NCBI GenBank assembly: GCA_964541085.1
Contig: CAZIPA010000028.1
Coordinates: 1-26,347 of the forward strand
DNA length: 26,347 nucleotides
From: UBA4644 sp964541085
Lineage (GTDB): Bacteria; Bacillota; Clostridia; Oscillospirales; Butyricicoccaceae
Direction: 5' to 3'
Numbering within the stretch: position 1 is the first letter of the stretch; every line of letters starts with the position of its first letter. Shown here in pieces: positions 1 through 7,202 of the stretch. The notes under the pieces were generated by a model, which saw nothing but the letters and a program-made list of their open reading frames with translations, searched no databases and was not told where the DNA came from. The position numbers and the translations under genes are program-made.

Positions 1-93
1 CTGGGCTTCGTGTAGTTTTGCTTTTTTAGTGTCTACTTTTTCTTGACAAGTGCATTTCGAAAAAATCACAGCGGCTTTTATTATATACCGGGG
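1..93 (-). other. Left-edge stretch with no supported gene; a minus-strand frame stays open to the edge
   Basis: After the TAA stop of the XRE regulator, the same minus-strand frame continues for 31 codons without another stop, up to the window edge. Its far part encodes a lysine-rich stretch ending in KAKLHEAQ. A GTG lies at 69-67, but no ribosome binding site precedes it. This could be the start of a downstream gene, the remnant of a longer regulator, or chance. I do not recognise it. A TTGACA at 43-48 has no -10 element at a usable distance. Confidence 0.25.
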
Positions 94-426
94 TTATTCC
101 GTCAGCGACTGCAAAAATACCTGTAACAGCCGCAGCGCCGTCTCCCGATCTTTGGAGGAACAGGCGTTGAGCTGCGCCAGAATTTCCTCCATATCCGGCA
201 CACCGTCCTCGTCCTTCTGGGTCAGCACCTGATCCGGCGTAATATGCAGAACCTTGCAGATGCGAAGAAAGGTTTCCGTGCGCATATTCACCGTACCCCG
301 CTCAATGTCGGCATAGGTGCGGTCTGATAAACCCGCAGCCTCCGCCACCTCCGTCTGGGTCATGCCCATGCGCTTCCGGAAGGACAACAGGCGATTTCCA
401 ATCATCCGCATATCAAAGATCAGCAT
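94..426 (-). CDS. XRE-family helix-turn-helix transcriptional regulator
   Basis: This is a 110-residue DNA-binding protein of the Cro/C1 (XRE) class. Residues of about 8-62 form the helix-turn-helix: the IGNRLLSFRKRMGMTQTEVA segment is followed by a GLSDRTYADIERG recognition region. The remaining 45 residues are a short acidic, helical tail that may serve dimerisation. The ATG at 426-424 is preceded by GGAGG at 438-434, seven bases away. It is divergent from the LRR/SLH surface-protein gene, and their shared spacer holds AGGAA/TTCCT half-sites. It probably represses that promoter and perhaps its own. A TATAAT reads toward this gene at 462-457 but has no good -35. The family call is secure from sequence; the target is inferred. 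No ligand-sensing domain is visible. Confidence 0.88.
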   Translation of the reverse strand: MLIFDMRMIGNRLLSFRKRMGMTQTEVAEAAGLSDRTYADIERGTVNMRTETFLRICKVLHITPDQVLTQKDEDGVPDMEEILAQLNACSSKDRETALRLLQVFLQSLTE

Positions 427-463
427 TTTTCTTCCTCCATATCAGACTATACTGGAATTATAT

Positions 464-527
464 TTCCTGTTTTTCTTGACAAACAGGAAGAATAATGTCA
501 TAATCATAGGAAGAATTGTTCCTGTTT
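464..527. promoter_or_regulatory. Cluster of AGGAA/TTCCT half-sites, probable operator of the XRE regulator
   Basis: TTCCTGTTT at 464-472 and AAACAGGAA at 481-489 form a perfect 9-bp inverted repeat with an 8-base centre. TTCCTGTTT recurs at 519-527, and AGGAA at 508-512 pairs with TTCCT at 519-523 across six bases. The first palindrome overlaps the -35 of the plus-strand promoter and the second covers the expected transcription start. This is typical placement for a repressor. That the adjacent XRE protein binds here is inferred from proximity. Confidence 0.6.
476..504 (+). promoter_or_regulatory. Sigma-A type promoter of the LRR/SLH surface-protein gene
   Basis: A consensus -35 TTGACA at 476-481 is followed after 17 bases by CATAAT at 499-504 (five of six to consensus). 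The expected start is near 511, giving a leader of about 57 bases before the ATG at 568. The inverted repeat at 464-489 overlaps the -35. Confidence 0.75.
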
Positions 528-567
528 GAAATGAGACGAGTGGAATGAGTAAAGGAGTTGATTCGGA

Positions 568-2592
568 ATGTTAAAAAGGAACAAAGTGCGATTGCTATCG
601 GTATTTTGCGTGAGTATTGTGTTGCTGTCGCTGATACCCGGTGGCGCTGCAGCGGAGGCCAGCTCACCCACCTCCGGCAAGTGCGGAGAGAATTTGATCT
701 GGGCGTATGATGCAAATTCCGGTACCTTGACAATCGAAGGGTCGGGAAAGATGGACGACTTTGATGTGGAGCCGGAGTTGGCGGATTGCCCGTGGGATGA
801 CTATCGGCAGGATATCAAAAAGGTAACCTTATGTGAAGACTTAACAAGCATTGGAGCTAACGCATTCAGAGTATGCAATAAACTGGAAAGCATCAATATT
901 CCGGAAAAGGTTACCAGCATTGGAGAAAGGGCATTTTACCGCTGCGGGGGTTTAACAGAAATTTATATTCCTGCAGCGGTTACCAGTATTGGTGCGGGCG
1001 CTTTTTCGGGATGCTGGTATTTGAAAAGCATCAAAGTTGACGAGGCAAACACCAGCTTCATGGCAGATGCTTCTGGCGTTCTCTATGACTACAATCAAAC
1101 CACGCTGATTTCGGCTCCGGCGGAGGGGCTGGCCGGAGCTTACACCGTTCCAGATACGGTTACCAATATTGGAGCATATGCATTTTCGGATTGCCTGGAA
1201 ATAACCGACATCATCCTTCCAGACAGTGTGAATGAAATTGGGAAATGTGCTTTCTTTGGCTGCATGAAAATGGAAACTGTTAATTTGCCGGTGGGAATTG
1301 CTGTAATCAAGAGACAAACTTTCGAGGATTGCGGAAGCTTGGCCTATATTCAGATTCCGGAGTGCGTGACAGAGATCAATTTTCATGCCTTTGCTGGTTG
1401 TGTGGCACTAAAAACGGTTGTTTTACCGGAGCGAATGGATTATATTGGTTCGAGTGTTTTTCGAGACTGCTCTTCGCTGACGGGCATTCTTATTCAGAAT
1501 GTTACGGAGATTGATTACGCTGCGTTTTCCGGCTGCACAAGTTTGACTTCCGTTTATTTTACTGGTAGTGCGCCTGAGATTTCGACCCAATATAATAAGA
1601 CTTTTGAAGGCGTGACGGCGGATGCCTATTACCCTGAAAATGATGCCACATGGACCGAAGAAGTTCGGCAGAATTACGGCGGAACCCTGACATGGAAACC
1701 CTATGACGGGAACCACCCGCACGACTGGCAGGAGGGAAGTTGTACAGAAGCCAAATTCTGCAAGCTTTGCGGTGCGAACGACGGAGAAGCGCCGGGGCAC
1801 GATTGGAAAAATGCCACCTGCACCGAGCCGAGAATCTGCAAAACCTGCGGTGAAACCGAAGGCGAAGCGCTGGCTCATGACTTCGAAAATGACAGCGAAT
1901 ACTGCATTTATGGCTGCGGCACAAAGAATCCAGATTATATCCCGCCTCAGACGCCAAGTGCCCCAGTGGAACCGGAATCTTCGCCCACACCTGCGCCCGT
2001 TGGTTCCTCTCCCACAACTCCCGTAGAGCCCGTGAAACCCGCTGAGCCAGTCACGCCGGACGAGTCCGTAACTCCTGTTACGCAGGAGTTGCCATTTATT
2101 GATGTGGGCGACAGATGGTACACGAAGTATGTGCGCTTCGTCTACGAAAATGGCATTATGGCCGGAGTTGCCATCGATACTTTTGAACCCGGCACTGCTA
2201 CGACTCGCGGCATGATCGTGACCATGCTGGCAAGAATGAAAGGCATCGATACTTCCGTAAGTCAGCCCTGGTATGCAGCGGGTCGGGCTTGGACAATGGA
2301 AAACGGCGTTTCCGACGGTACGAATATGAGTGGCACCATCACCCGTGAACAGCTGGCGACCATGCTGTATCGTTATGCCCAGACGCAGGGCTATGATGTG
2401 TCAGCCCGTGAAGAGTTGGGAGGGTTTGCTGACGAGGAATCTGTGTCCGCATGGGCGCAGGATGGCATGCAGTGGGCAGTTGCCGTTGGTCTGATTCAGG
2501 GCAACAATGGCCAGTTGATGCCCTCCGGCAGCGCCAGCCGTGCGGAGACTGCCACAATGATTGTCCGCTTCATGCAGTCTTGCACCGCATAA
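568..2592 (+). CDS. Secreted surface protein: BspA-like leucine-rich repeats, cysteine-pair repeats and C-terminal SLH repeats
   Basis: This is a 674-residue exported protein. Residues 1-30 are a Sec signal peptide: basic MLKRNKVR, a hydrophobic core, and likely cleavage after GGAAA. Residues of about 90-340 are tandem LRR_5/BspA-type repeats with the recurring pattern VTSIG..AF..C..L..I.IP. Residues of about 383-450 hold repeats with C..CG pairs flanked by GHDW/HPHDW/AHDF, a module seen in clostridial surface proteins. A proline-rich linker of about 460-490 follows. From about 494 to the end lie SLH repeats (PFIDVGDRWYTKYV, TRGMIVTMLARM, TREQLATMLYRYA, FADEESVSAWA), which normally hold proteins to cell-wall polymer. 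AAAGGAG at 551-557 supports the ATG. The LRR part is more AT-rich than the surrounding genes, suggesting recent acquisition or repeat expansion. BspA-like repeats elsewhere mediate adhesion; the partner here is unknown. Confidence 0.87.
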   Translation: MLKRNKVRLLSVFCVSIVLLSLIPGGAAAEASSPTSGKCGENLIWAYDANSGTLTIEGSGKMDDFDVEPELADCPWDDYRQDIKKVTLCEDLTSIGANAFRVCNKLESINIPEKVTSIGERAFYRCGGLTEIYIPAAVTSIGAGAFSGCWYLKSIKVDEANTSFMADASGVLYDYNQTTLISAPAEGLAGAYTVPDTVTNIGAYAFSDCLEITDIILPDSVNEIGKCAFFGCMKMETVNLPVGIAVIKRQTFEDCGSLAYIQIPECVTEINFHAFAGCVALKTVVLPERMDYIGSSVFRDCSSLTGILIQNVTEIDYAAFSGCTSLTSVYFTGSAPEISTQYNKTFEGVTADAYYPENDATWTEEVRQNYGGTLTWKPYDGNHPHDWQEGSCTEAKFCKLCGANDGEAPGHDWKNATCTEPRICKTCGETEGEALAHDFENDSEYCIYGCGTKNPDYIPPQTPSAPVEPESSPTPAPVGSSPTTPVEPVKPAEPVTPDESVTPVTQELPFIDVGDRWYTKYVRFVYENGIMAGVAIDTFEPGTATTRGMIVTMLARMKGIDTSVSQPWYAAGRAWTMENGVSDGTNMSGTITREQLATMLYRYAQTQGYDVSAREELGGFADEESVSAWAQDGMQWAVAVGLIQGNNGQLMPSGSASRAETATMIVRFMQSCTA

Positions 2593-2766
2593 GCTCTCTG
2601 CAAAACCTGAAGTATTTCTAACCCAAAGAGCTGTAGCAACCGCTACAATGCCATATCAATATTGCAACAGGCAAGCTGCGGCCCGCAGACGACAGCAACT
2701 ACGATGAGGATGCAGGTAAGACGCTCTGATACTGCAATCTGACACTGCACAGCAAGCCCAAAAAAC
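2593..2766 (+). other. Spacer with a possible short gene remnant
   Basis: No complete gene is visible between the LRR/SLH gene and the terminator. One plus-strand frame from about 2634 reads 31 codons to a TGA, including KLRPADDSNYDEDAGKTL, which has a coding-like composition. A stop lies directly upstream and there is no ribosome binding site. It may be a decayed gene end or chance. Confidence 0.2.
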
Positions 2767-2793
2767 AAAGAGGAAGCTCCGGCTTCCTCTTTT
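2767..2793. terminator. Bidirectional intrinsic terminator between two convergent SLH genes
   Basis: An 11-bp stem (2767-2777 with 2782-2792, AAAGAGGAAGC) closes a TCCG loop. It has T-runs on the right for plus-strand transcripts and A-runs on the left that become U-runs for minus-strand transcripts. It sits between the convergent stops at 2592 and 2803. Confidence 0.88.
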
Positions 2794-2802
2794 TCATTCC
2801 CC

Positions 2803-4107
2803 TCAATAATTCTCCCGACCGTTCTGCTGATAGAGCAGGGCCTGATAGAGCATCACGGCGGCGTCGCTGCGGGTCACTTCTCCGGAGCAGCGGATGGTTC
2901 CGTCGGAAAAAGCGGGCAGAATCCCGGCGGCGTTGGCACTGCAAACTGCCTGCGCGGCCCAGGAGGGAATGCTGTCGCTGTCCGCAAAGGCGGGCTGCCG
3001 TCCGTCCCGGGGAAGGGAAAGCAGCCGGGTGAGAATGGATGCGGCCTCTCCGCGGGTAATGGCCCGGCCGGCACAGAAGGTGCGGTTGCCCAGTCCGTCC
3101 CGGATCCCCTCCACAGCGCCGGAGGTCATGGCCGCCGCCACATAGCCCTGCGCCCAGACGGGAATATCACCGTTGTCCGCCAGACCGGTGGAAACCACCG
3201 CCGTAGGCAGGGGCAGCTGCGCCACCGCCGCGGCCAGTGCCAGAAACTCCGCCCGGGTCACCGGCTTGTCCGGATAAAAGAAGGCTTCACTGCCCAGGGT
3301 TTCTCCGGAAAAAATACCCGCCTCCCGCAGCTTCAGCGCCGCATAATGGGCACTCTGCCGGGTCATATCCGTATAGGAAAAGCACTCCCGGCTGCTGCGC
3401 TTGCAGACGGCAACGGAAACCTCCGCCGGCTGGGAACGGTTGCCGTAGGGATCCACCGCCACATAGGTGAAGCTGTCTCTGCCGGATCGCCCGTTGGACT
3501 GGTAGCAAAAGCCCGTCTCCGTAATCTGGGCCGTGCCCCGCTTTCCCTGCGAGGCGATTTCAAAGGTGCAGCTGTCCCCGTCAGGGTCCACCGCCTTCAG
3601 CCCGCCGTACAGGGGCAGATCGGCATAGGTCTCATATTCCAGCGAGACGGCCACCGGCGCGCTGTTGGGAATGTCCGAGCTGTTCAGGGACACGGTCACG
3701 GCCTCTGTCCCCGCACCGCTTTCCGAAAACACCGGCAGGAAGGAAAAGAAGGTATGCACCGCATCCTCCGTTTCCGGCGTATAGGTCAGGGCAGAGAGCA
3801 TGGCGGCCTCCACCGGCTGACCCGTTTCCACCGGCTGACCGGCAAGACACAGACTGCCCGTTTCCGGCAGCTGGGAAATCACAATGGCGGAAAGCCCTTC
3901 CCGGCCCCGAACACTTCCGGTAAAATCCTCCTGAGAAAAACAGATCACACGGTTCTGCCCCTCCGATTTGGAAAAGGCCGACACTGCCGGCAGCTCTGCC
4001 GATTGTCCCCAGAGGGCCAGCACCGGCGTGAACAGCGTCAGCAGCAGTCCTGCGCAAAGGCCGGATACCACCGGCAGGGACTTCCATACAATTCTGGAAC
4101 GCTTCAA
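2803..4107 (-). CDS. Secreted SLH protein with cadherin/Ig-like domains
   Basis: This is a 434-residue exported protein. Residues 1-32 are a signal peptide (KRSR, then a hydrophobic stretch ending TPVLALW). Residues of about 45-150 look like a degenerate beta-sandwich. Residues of about 150-235 form a clearer cadherin/Ig-like unit with VDPDGDSCTFEI, a GRSGRDSFTYVAVDPYGNRS motif and a closing V-x-V strand. Three SLH repeats follow, of about 245-430: a YPDKPVTRAEFLALA unit, then ITRGEAASIL, then VTRSDAAVMLY. These should anchor it to the cell wall. The start is a TTG at 4107-4105, justified by AAAGGAGG at 4122-4115 seven bases upstream; no nearby ATG is in frame. It converges on the LRR/SLH gene and is divergent from nusB. 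Substrate or partner is unknown. The domains resemble those in S-layer-associated or adhesive proteins. Confidence 0.83.
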   Translation of the reverse strand: MKRSRIVWKSLPVVSGLCAGLLLTLFTPVLALWGQSAELPAVSAFSKSEGQNRVICFSQEDFTGSVRGREGLSAIVISQLPETGSLCLAGQPVETGQPVEAAMLSALTYTPETEDAVHTFFSFLPVFSESGAGTEAVTVSLNSSDIPNSAPVAVSLEYETYADLPLYGGLKAVDPDGDSCTFEIASQGKRGTAQITETGFCYQSNGRSGRDSFTYVAVDPYGNRSQPAEVSVAVCKRSSRECFSYTDMTRQSAHYAALKLREAGIFSGETLGSEAFFYPDKPVTRAEFLALAAAVAQLPLPTAVVSTGLADNGDIPVWAQGYVAAAMTSGAVEGIRDGLGNRTFCAGRAITRGEAASILTRLLSLPRDGRQPAFADSDSIPSWAAQAVCSANAAGILPAFSDGTIRCSGEVTRSDAAVMLYQALLYQQNGRENY

Positions 4108-4282
4108 AATGGTTCCTCCTTTTCAAACAGTTTTGCCCTTAGTTTGCAGAAGGAAAAGGCGTTTATGAGCGGAAAAAGTCGGAAGTCCGCCGCGCACAGC
4201 GACAACGCAGGAAAAAACCGGAAGCTTTTTGCAGGAGTATACGGCAAAACGGAGAAATTTGCAGGAAATCCCCCGGCACCTC

Positions 4283-4353
4283 TTCCATTTTTCTTGCAAT
4301 TCGTGTATAATATAAATTCCAATCGGGCAAGCCCGAAAAAGCGGCGCAGCCGC
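4283..4353 (+). promoter_or_regulatory. Promoter and hairpin-containing leader of the nusB-recN operon
   Basis: TATAAT at 4306-4311 is a perfect -10, and a second TATAAA overlaps just after it. The -35 is weak (TTCCAT at 4283-4288, 17-base spacer). The leader of about 67 bases before the ATG carries two small GC hairpins: CGGGC/GCCCG at 4324-4335 and GCGGC/GCCGC at 4341-4353. No run of T follows, so they are not terminators. The rest of the 4108-4384 gap holds no gene that I can see. Confidence 0.55.
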
Positions 4354-4384
4354 AGGGAAACGGATGAAAAGGTGGTTGCAGATT

Positions 4385-4828
4385 ATGAACAGACATGGCG
4401 CACGGGAGCTTGTGCTCCATTTATTATATACCGGCGAATATACCGGTATGACCGGCGAACAGCTGCTGGAATCGGTGAATGAGGAACGGTTCCGCTCACT
4501 GGAGCAGGAATATTCTCTCTATCGGGAACTTCCGCCGAAACGCCAGCAGGACTATGTCCACGATGCCGTAACCGGCGTGATGGCCCATCTGCCGGAGCTG
4601 GACGGCTATATCGAAAAATATGCAGTGGGCTGGAATGTGGGCCGCATTTCCCGGGTGTCCAAATGCATCCTGCGGCTGAGTATGTATGAGCTGCTGTATC
4701 TGGGCATCCCCAAGGCCGCCTCTGTCAACGAGGCGCTGGAGCTGGCCAAGGAGTACGATTCTCCGGAGGCGGCGGGCTTTATCAACGGCATTCTGGCAGC
4801 CTTTATCCAGCAGGAAGTCAGCCTGTGA
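4385..4828 (+). CDS. nusB: Transcription antitermination factor NusB
   Basis: NusB binds boxA RNA with S10 (NusE) and keeps RNA polymerase elongating through rRNA operons. The 147-residue product has the usual NusB length and helical layout: an N-terminal RHGARELVLHLLY helix, a middle DYVHDAVTGVMAHLPELDGYI segment, and the conserved C-terminal run RLSMYELLYLGIPKAASVNEALELAKEY followed by FINGILA. I chose the ATG at 4385 over one seven codons upstream because AAAAGGTGG at 4367-4375 is properly spaced from it and RHGARE matches the family start. It is the first gene of a long operon. In Bacillus subtilis the same order nusB-folD-xseA-xseB-ispA-dxs-yqxC-ahrC-recN occurs. Its stop overlaps the GTG start of the next gene. 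Confidence 0.93.
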   Translation: MNRHGARELVLHLLYTGEYTGMTGEQLLESVNEERFRSLEQEYSLYRELPPKRQQDYVHDAVTGVMAHLPELDGYIEKYAVGWNVGRISRVSKCILRLSMYELLYLGIPKAASVNEALELAKEYDSPEAAGFINGILAAFIQQEVSL

Positions 4829-5754
4829 AAATGCTGTTTCTGGGACTGGACACCAGCAATTACAAAACCTCCGCGGCCCTCTACTGTCCGGAGGACGGCA
4901 GCTTTCGCCAGTGCGGCCGGCTGCTGGAGGTACCGCGGGGCAGTCTGGGTCTGCGGCAGAGCGACGCCCTGTTTCAGCACATCCGACAGCTGCCGGAGCA
5001 GGTAGAACAGGCCCGCAGGGCCATGGAGGGCAGCATCGTGGGAATCGGCTATTCTGCCCGGCCCCGGGATCTGGAGGATTCCTATATGCCCTGCTTTCTG
5101 GCGGGAGAATGCGCGGCCCGCTGTATGGCATCGGCGCTGGGCGTGCCGGTCTATGCCTTTTCCCATCAGCAGGGACATCTGGCGGCGGCCGCCCTTTCCA
5201 CAGGCCGGCCGGAGCTGCTGCAAAAGCCCTTTCTGGCGTGGCATCTTTCCGGCGGCACTACCGAGCTGCTGCTGGTGCAGCCCCAGGAAGAGCGCATCAT
5301 CCGGGCAGAAATTCTGGGCGGCAGCACGGATATCTCCGCAGGCCAGCTGATCGACCGGGTGGGCGTGGCGCTGGGTCTGCCGTTTCCCGCCGGGCCCTAT
5401 GTGGAGCAGGCGGCGCTGGGCATTGGGGAGACAGAGCATTTTCCGGTAAAGGTGCAGTCCTGCCGGTTTTCCTTTTCCGGCGTACAGAATCAATATGAAA
5501 AACGACTGGCAGCAGGCGCCTCTCCGGAGACGGTCTGCCGCTTTGTGCTGGAAACCGTGGCGCATACCATTCTCCGTGCCACCTTACAGGCACGAAAGCA
5601 GTATCCGGAATTGCCGGTGTTGATCTCCGGCGGTGTTTCGGTGTGCTCCGTCGTGCAGCAATGCTTTGCCGGACAGGAGCAGATCTGGTTTGCCGCCCAG
5701 GGTCTGGGCGGCGATAACGCGGTAGGCACGGCGATGCTGGCCGCAATGAGGTGA
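4825..5754 (+). CDS. Peptidase M22 / TsaD-like ATPase-fold protein (paralogue of the t6A synthase subunit)
   Basis: This 309-residue protein belongs to the ASKHA-fold Kae1/TsaD/M22 family. The N-terminal LGLDTSNYKTSAAL is the first phosphate loop. The FSHQQGH segment gives the H114-x3-H118 metal pair of TsaD. Later come a GGTTELLLV loop, STDISAGQLIDRVGVALGLPFPAGPYVE, an SFSGVQNQ segment and a terminal GDNAVGTAM. True TsaD makes tRNA t6A with TsaB and TsaE, is usually about 340 residues and is encoded elsewhere. Clostridia often carry this shorter homologue beside nusB/xseA, annotated as O-sialoglycoprotein endopeptidase. Start is GTG 4825 (overlapping the nusB stop) or ATG 4831; GGAA at 4813-4816 fits either. 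It may be a TsaD paralogue of unknown substrate. Whether it replaces TsaD cannot be judged from this window. Confidence 0.82.
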   Translation: MKMLFLGLDTSNYKTSAALYCPEDGSFRQCGRLLEVPRGSLGLRQSDALFQHIRQLPEQVEQARRAMEGSIVGIGYSARPRDLEDSYMPCFLAGECAARCMASALGVPVYAFSHQQGHLAAAALSTGRPELLQKPFLAWHLSGGTTELLLVQPQEERIIRAEILGGSTDISAGQLIDRVGVALGLPFPAGPYVEQAALGIGETEHFPVKVQSCRFSFSGVQNQYEKRLAAGASPETVCRFVLETVAHTILRATLQARKQYPELPVLISGGVSVCSVVQQCFAGQEQIWFAAQGLGGDNAVGTAMLAAMR

Positions 5755-5758
5755 AGCC

Positions 5759-6967
5759 ATGGCAATGCAGCCCATTTCCGTTACACAGCTGACGCAATAT
5801 ATCAAGCTGCTGCTGGATCGAGACGAGGTGCTTTCTCAGGTCTGCGTCCGGGGCGAGCTTTCCAATTATAAGATTCATTCCTCCGGCCATCATTATTTCA
5901 CCCTGAAGGATGAGGGTGCGGTGATATCCTGCGTGATGTTCCGTTCCGATGCGGCCCGTCTGCGCTTTCGTCCCGAGAGCGGCATGAAGGTGATCCTTGC
6001 GGGCCGGATCAGTCTCTTTCCCAAAAGCGGACAATATCAGATTTATGTTTCCCATATGCAGCCCGACGGCGCGGGCGAGCTGGCCGTGGCCTTTGAACAG
6101 CTGAAGCGCAGCTTGCAGGCCCAGGGCTACTTTGCGGCAGAGTACAAAAAGCCGCTGCCCCGTTTTCCCACAACCGTGGCGCTGGTCACCTCTCCCACCG
6201 GTGCGGCCGTGCGGGATATGATCCGCATTCTGGGACGGCGCTGGCCCCAGGCACAGGTGCTGGTATGCCCGGTGCGGGTGCAGGGCGAGGGTGCAGCGGA
6301 GGAAATTGCCGCCATGCTGCGTCTGGTGGACGAAAACCGGCTGGCAGATGTGATTATCACAGGCCGGGGCGGCGGTTCGCTGGAGGATCTCTGGGCCTTT
6401 AACGAAGAGCTGGTGGCACAGGCCATTTTCCGGTGTCAGACCCCGGTGATCTCTGCCGTGGGCCACGAGCCGGATGTGACCATCTCCGACTTTGTGGCAG
6501 ATGTGCGGGCGGCCACGCCCTCCAATGCGGCAGAGCTGGCGGTGTGCGATCAGGCAGAGCTGCGGGCAGGACTGATGCAGCTGGAGCAGCGTCTGGAGCG
6601 GGCACAGACCCGCCGGCTGGAGCTGCTGGCACAGAGGCTGCGCCGTCTGGCAGAGCGGCCTGTGCTGCGTTCGCCGGAAAATTATCTCCAGCAGAAGGAG
6701 CTGCATCTGGAGCTGCTGCGGCAGCGTCTGGAGCATGGAGGGAACAATCTTCTGCAAAAAAAGCAAAAGCAATTTGCGGCGCTGAGTGCCCGTCTGGATG
6801 CTCTCAGTCCGCTGAAGGTGTTGGCCCGGGGCTATGCCGTGGCCACAAAGGAGGGGCAGGTGCTGCACTCGGTGGAGCAGCTTTCCCCGGGAGAAACCGT
6901 CCGTCTCCGTCTGTCTGACGGGGCGGCCCTGTGCGCCGTGGAGCGCATTGAGAAAGGGGAACAGTAA
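5759..6967 (+). CDS. xseA: Exodeoxyribonuclease VII large subunit
   Basis: This is the catalytic and DNA-binding subunit of exonuclease VII, which degrades single-stranded DNA from both ends in mismatch and damage repair. The 402 residues are near the family norm. Residues of about 5-105 form the OB-fold (VCVRGELSNYKIHSSGHHYFTLKD). The nuclease core carries ALVTSPTGAAVRDMI, then GRGGGSLEDLWAFNEE and SAVGHEPDVTISDFVADVRAATPSNAAEL, all family hallmarks. A long coiled-coil region follows (about 265-345), then a C-terminal LSPLKVLARGYAV segment. The ATG at 5759 follows GAGGTGA overlapping the stop of the previous gene. The small subunit gene follows directly, so the complex is made from one transcript. 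Confidence 0.95.
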   Translation: MAMQPISVTQLTQYIKLLLDRDEVLSQVCVRGELSNYKIHSSGHHYFTLKDEGAVISCVMFRSDAARLRFRPESGMKVILAGRISLFPKSGQYQIYVSHMQPDGAGELAVAFEQLKRSLQAQGYFAAEYKKPLPRFPTTVALVTSPTGAAVRDMIRILGRRWPQAQVLVCPVRVQGEGAAEEIAAMLRLVDENRLADVIITGRGGGSLEDLWAFNEELVAQAIFRCQTPVISAVGHEPDVTISDFVADVRAATPSNAAELAVCDQAELRAGLMQLEQRLERAQTRRLELLAQRLRRLAERPVLRSPENYLQQKELHLELLRQRLEHGGNNLLQKKQKQFAALSARLDALSPLKVLARGYAVATKEGQVLHSVEQLSPGETVRLRLSDGAALCAVERIEKGEQ

Positions 6968-6968
6968 C

Positions 6969-7199
6969 ATGAAGGAAACCATCCCGTTTGAAGAGGCCAT
7001 GACCCGGCTGGAACAGATCGTCAACGCGCTGGAGCGGGGCGATGCGCCGTTGGAGGAAAGCCTGAAGCTGTTTCAGGAGGGCGCAGGTCTGATCCGTCAC
7101 TGCACCAGGGCGCTGGACGAGGCCCAGCAGCAGGTGAAGCTGCTGACTGTCACACCGGAGGGGCTGGAGCAGACCCCCTTCGGAGAAACGGAGGACTGA
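6969..7199 (+). CDS. xseB: Exodeoxyribonuclease VII small subunit
   Basis: This 76-residue helical subunit coats the coiled-coil arm of XseA and restrains the nuclease. The family core is visible: PFEEAMTRLEQIVNALERGD, then PLEESLKLFQEG and a final helix with ALDEAQQQVKLL. The frame is open further upstream, but the ATG at 6969 is the right start: it lies one base after the xseA stop, has AAAGGGGAA just upstream within xseA, and gives the normal family length. A polar tail of about 18 residues ends the protein. Tight spacing to xseA and ispA shows co-transcription. Confidence 0.94.
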   Translation: MKETIPFEEAMTRLEQIVNALERGDAPLEESLKLFQEGAGLIRHCTRALDEAQQQVKLLTVTPEGLEQTPFGETED

Positions 7200-7202
7200 G
7201 CC

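Noticed and set aside
43..88. TTGACA at 43-48 with TATATA at 83-88 as a promoter
   Set aside because: The spacing is 34 bases, twice what sigma-A accepts, and no -10 occurs at 16-18 bases.
3346..4482. Plus-strand open frame of 378 codons opposite the SLH/cadherin-like gene
   Set aside because: It is antisense to a gene with signal peptide, Ig-like and SLH motifs, crosses the intergenic promoter and runs into nusB in another frame.
5297..7024. Very long minus-strand open frame (575 codons) opposite xseA and the M22 gene
   Set aside because: Its translation is rich in Gln, His, Arg and Pro without any domain. It is the antisense shadow of CTG/CAG-rich genes that have clear homology on the plus strand.
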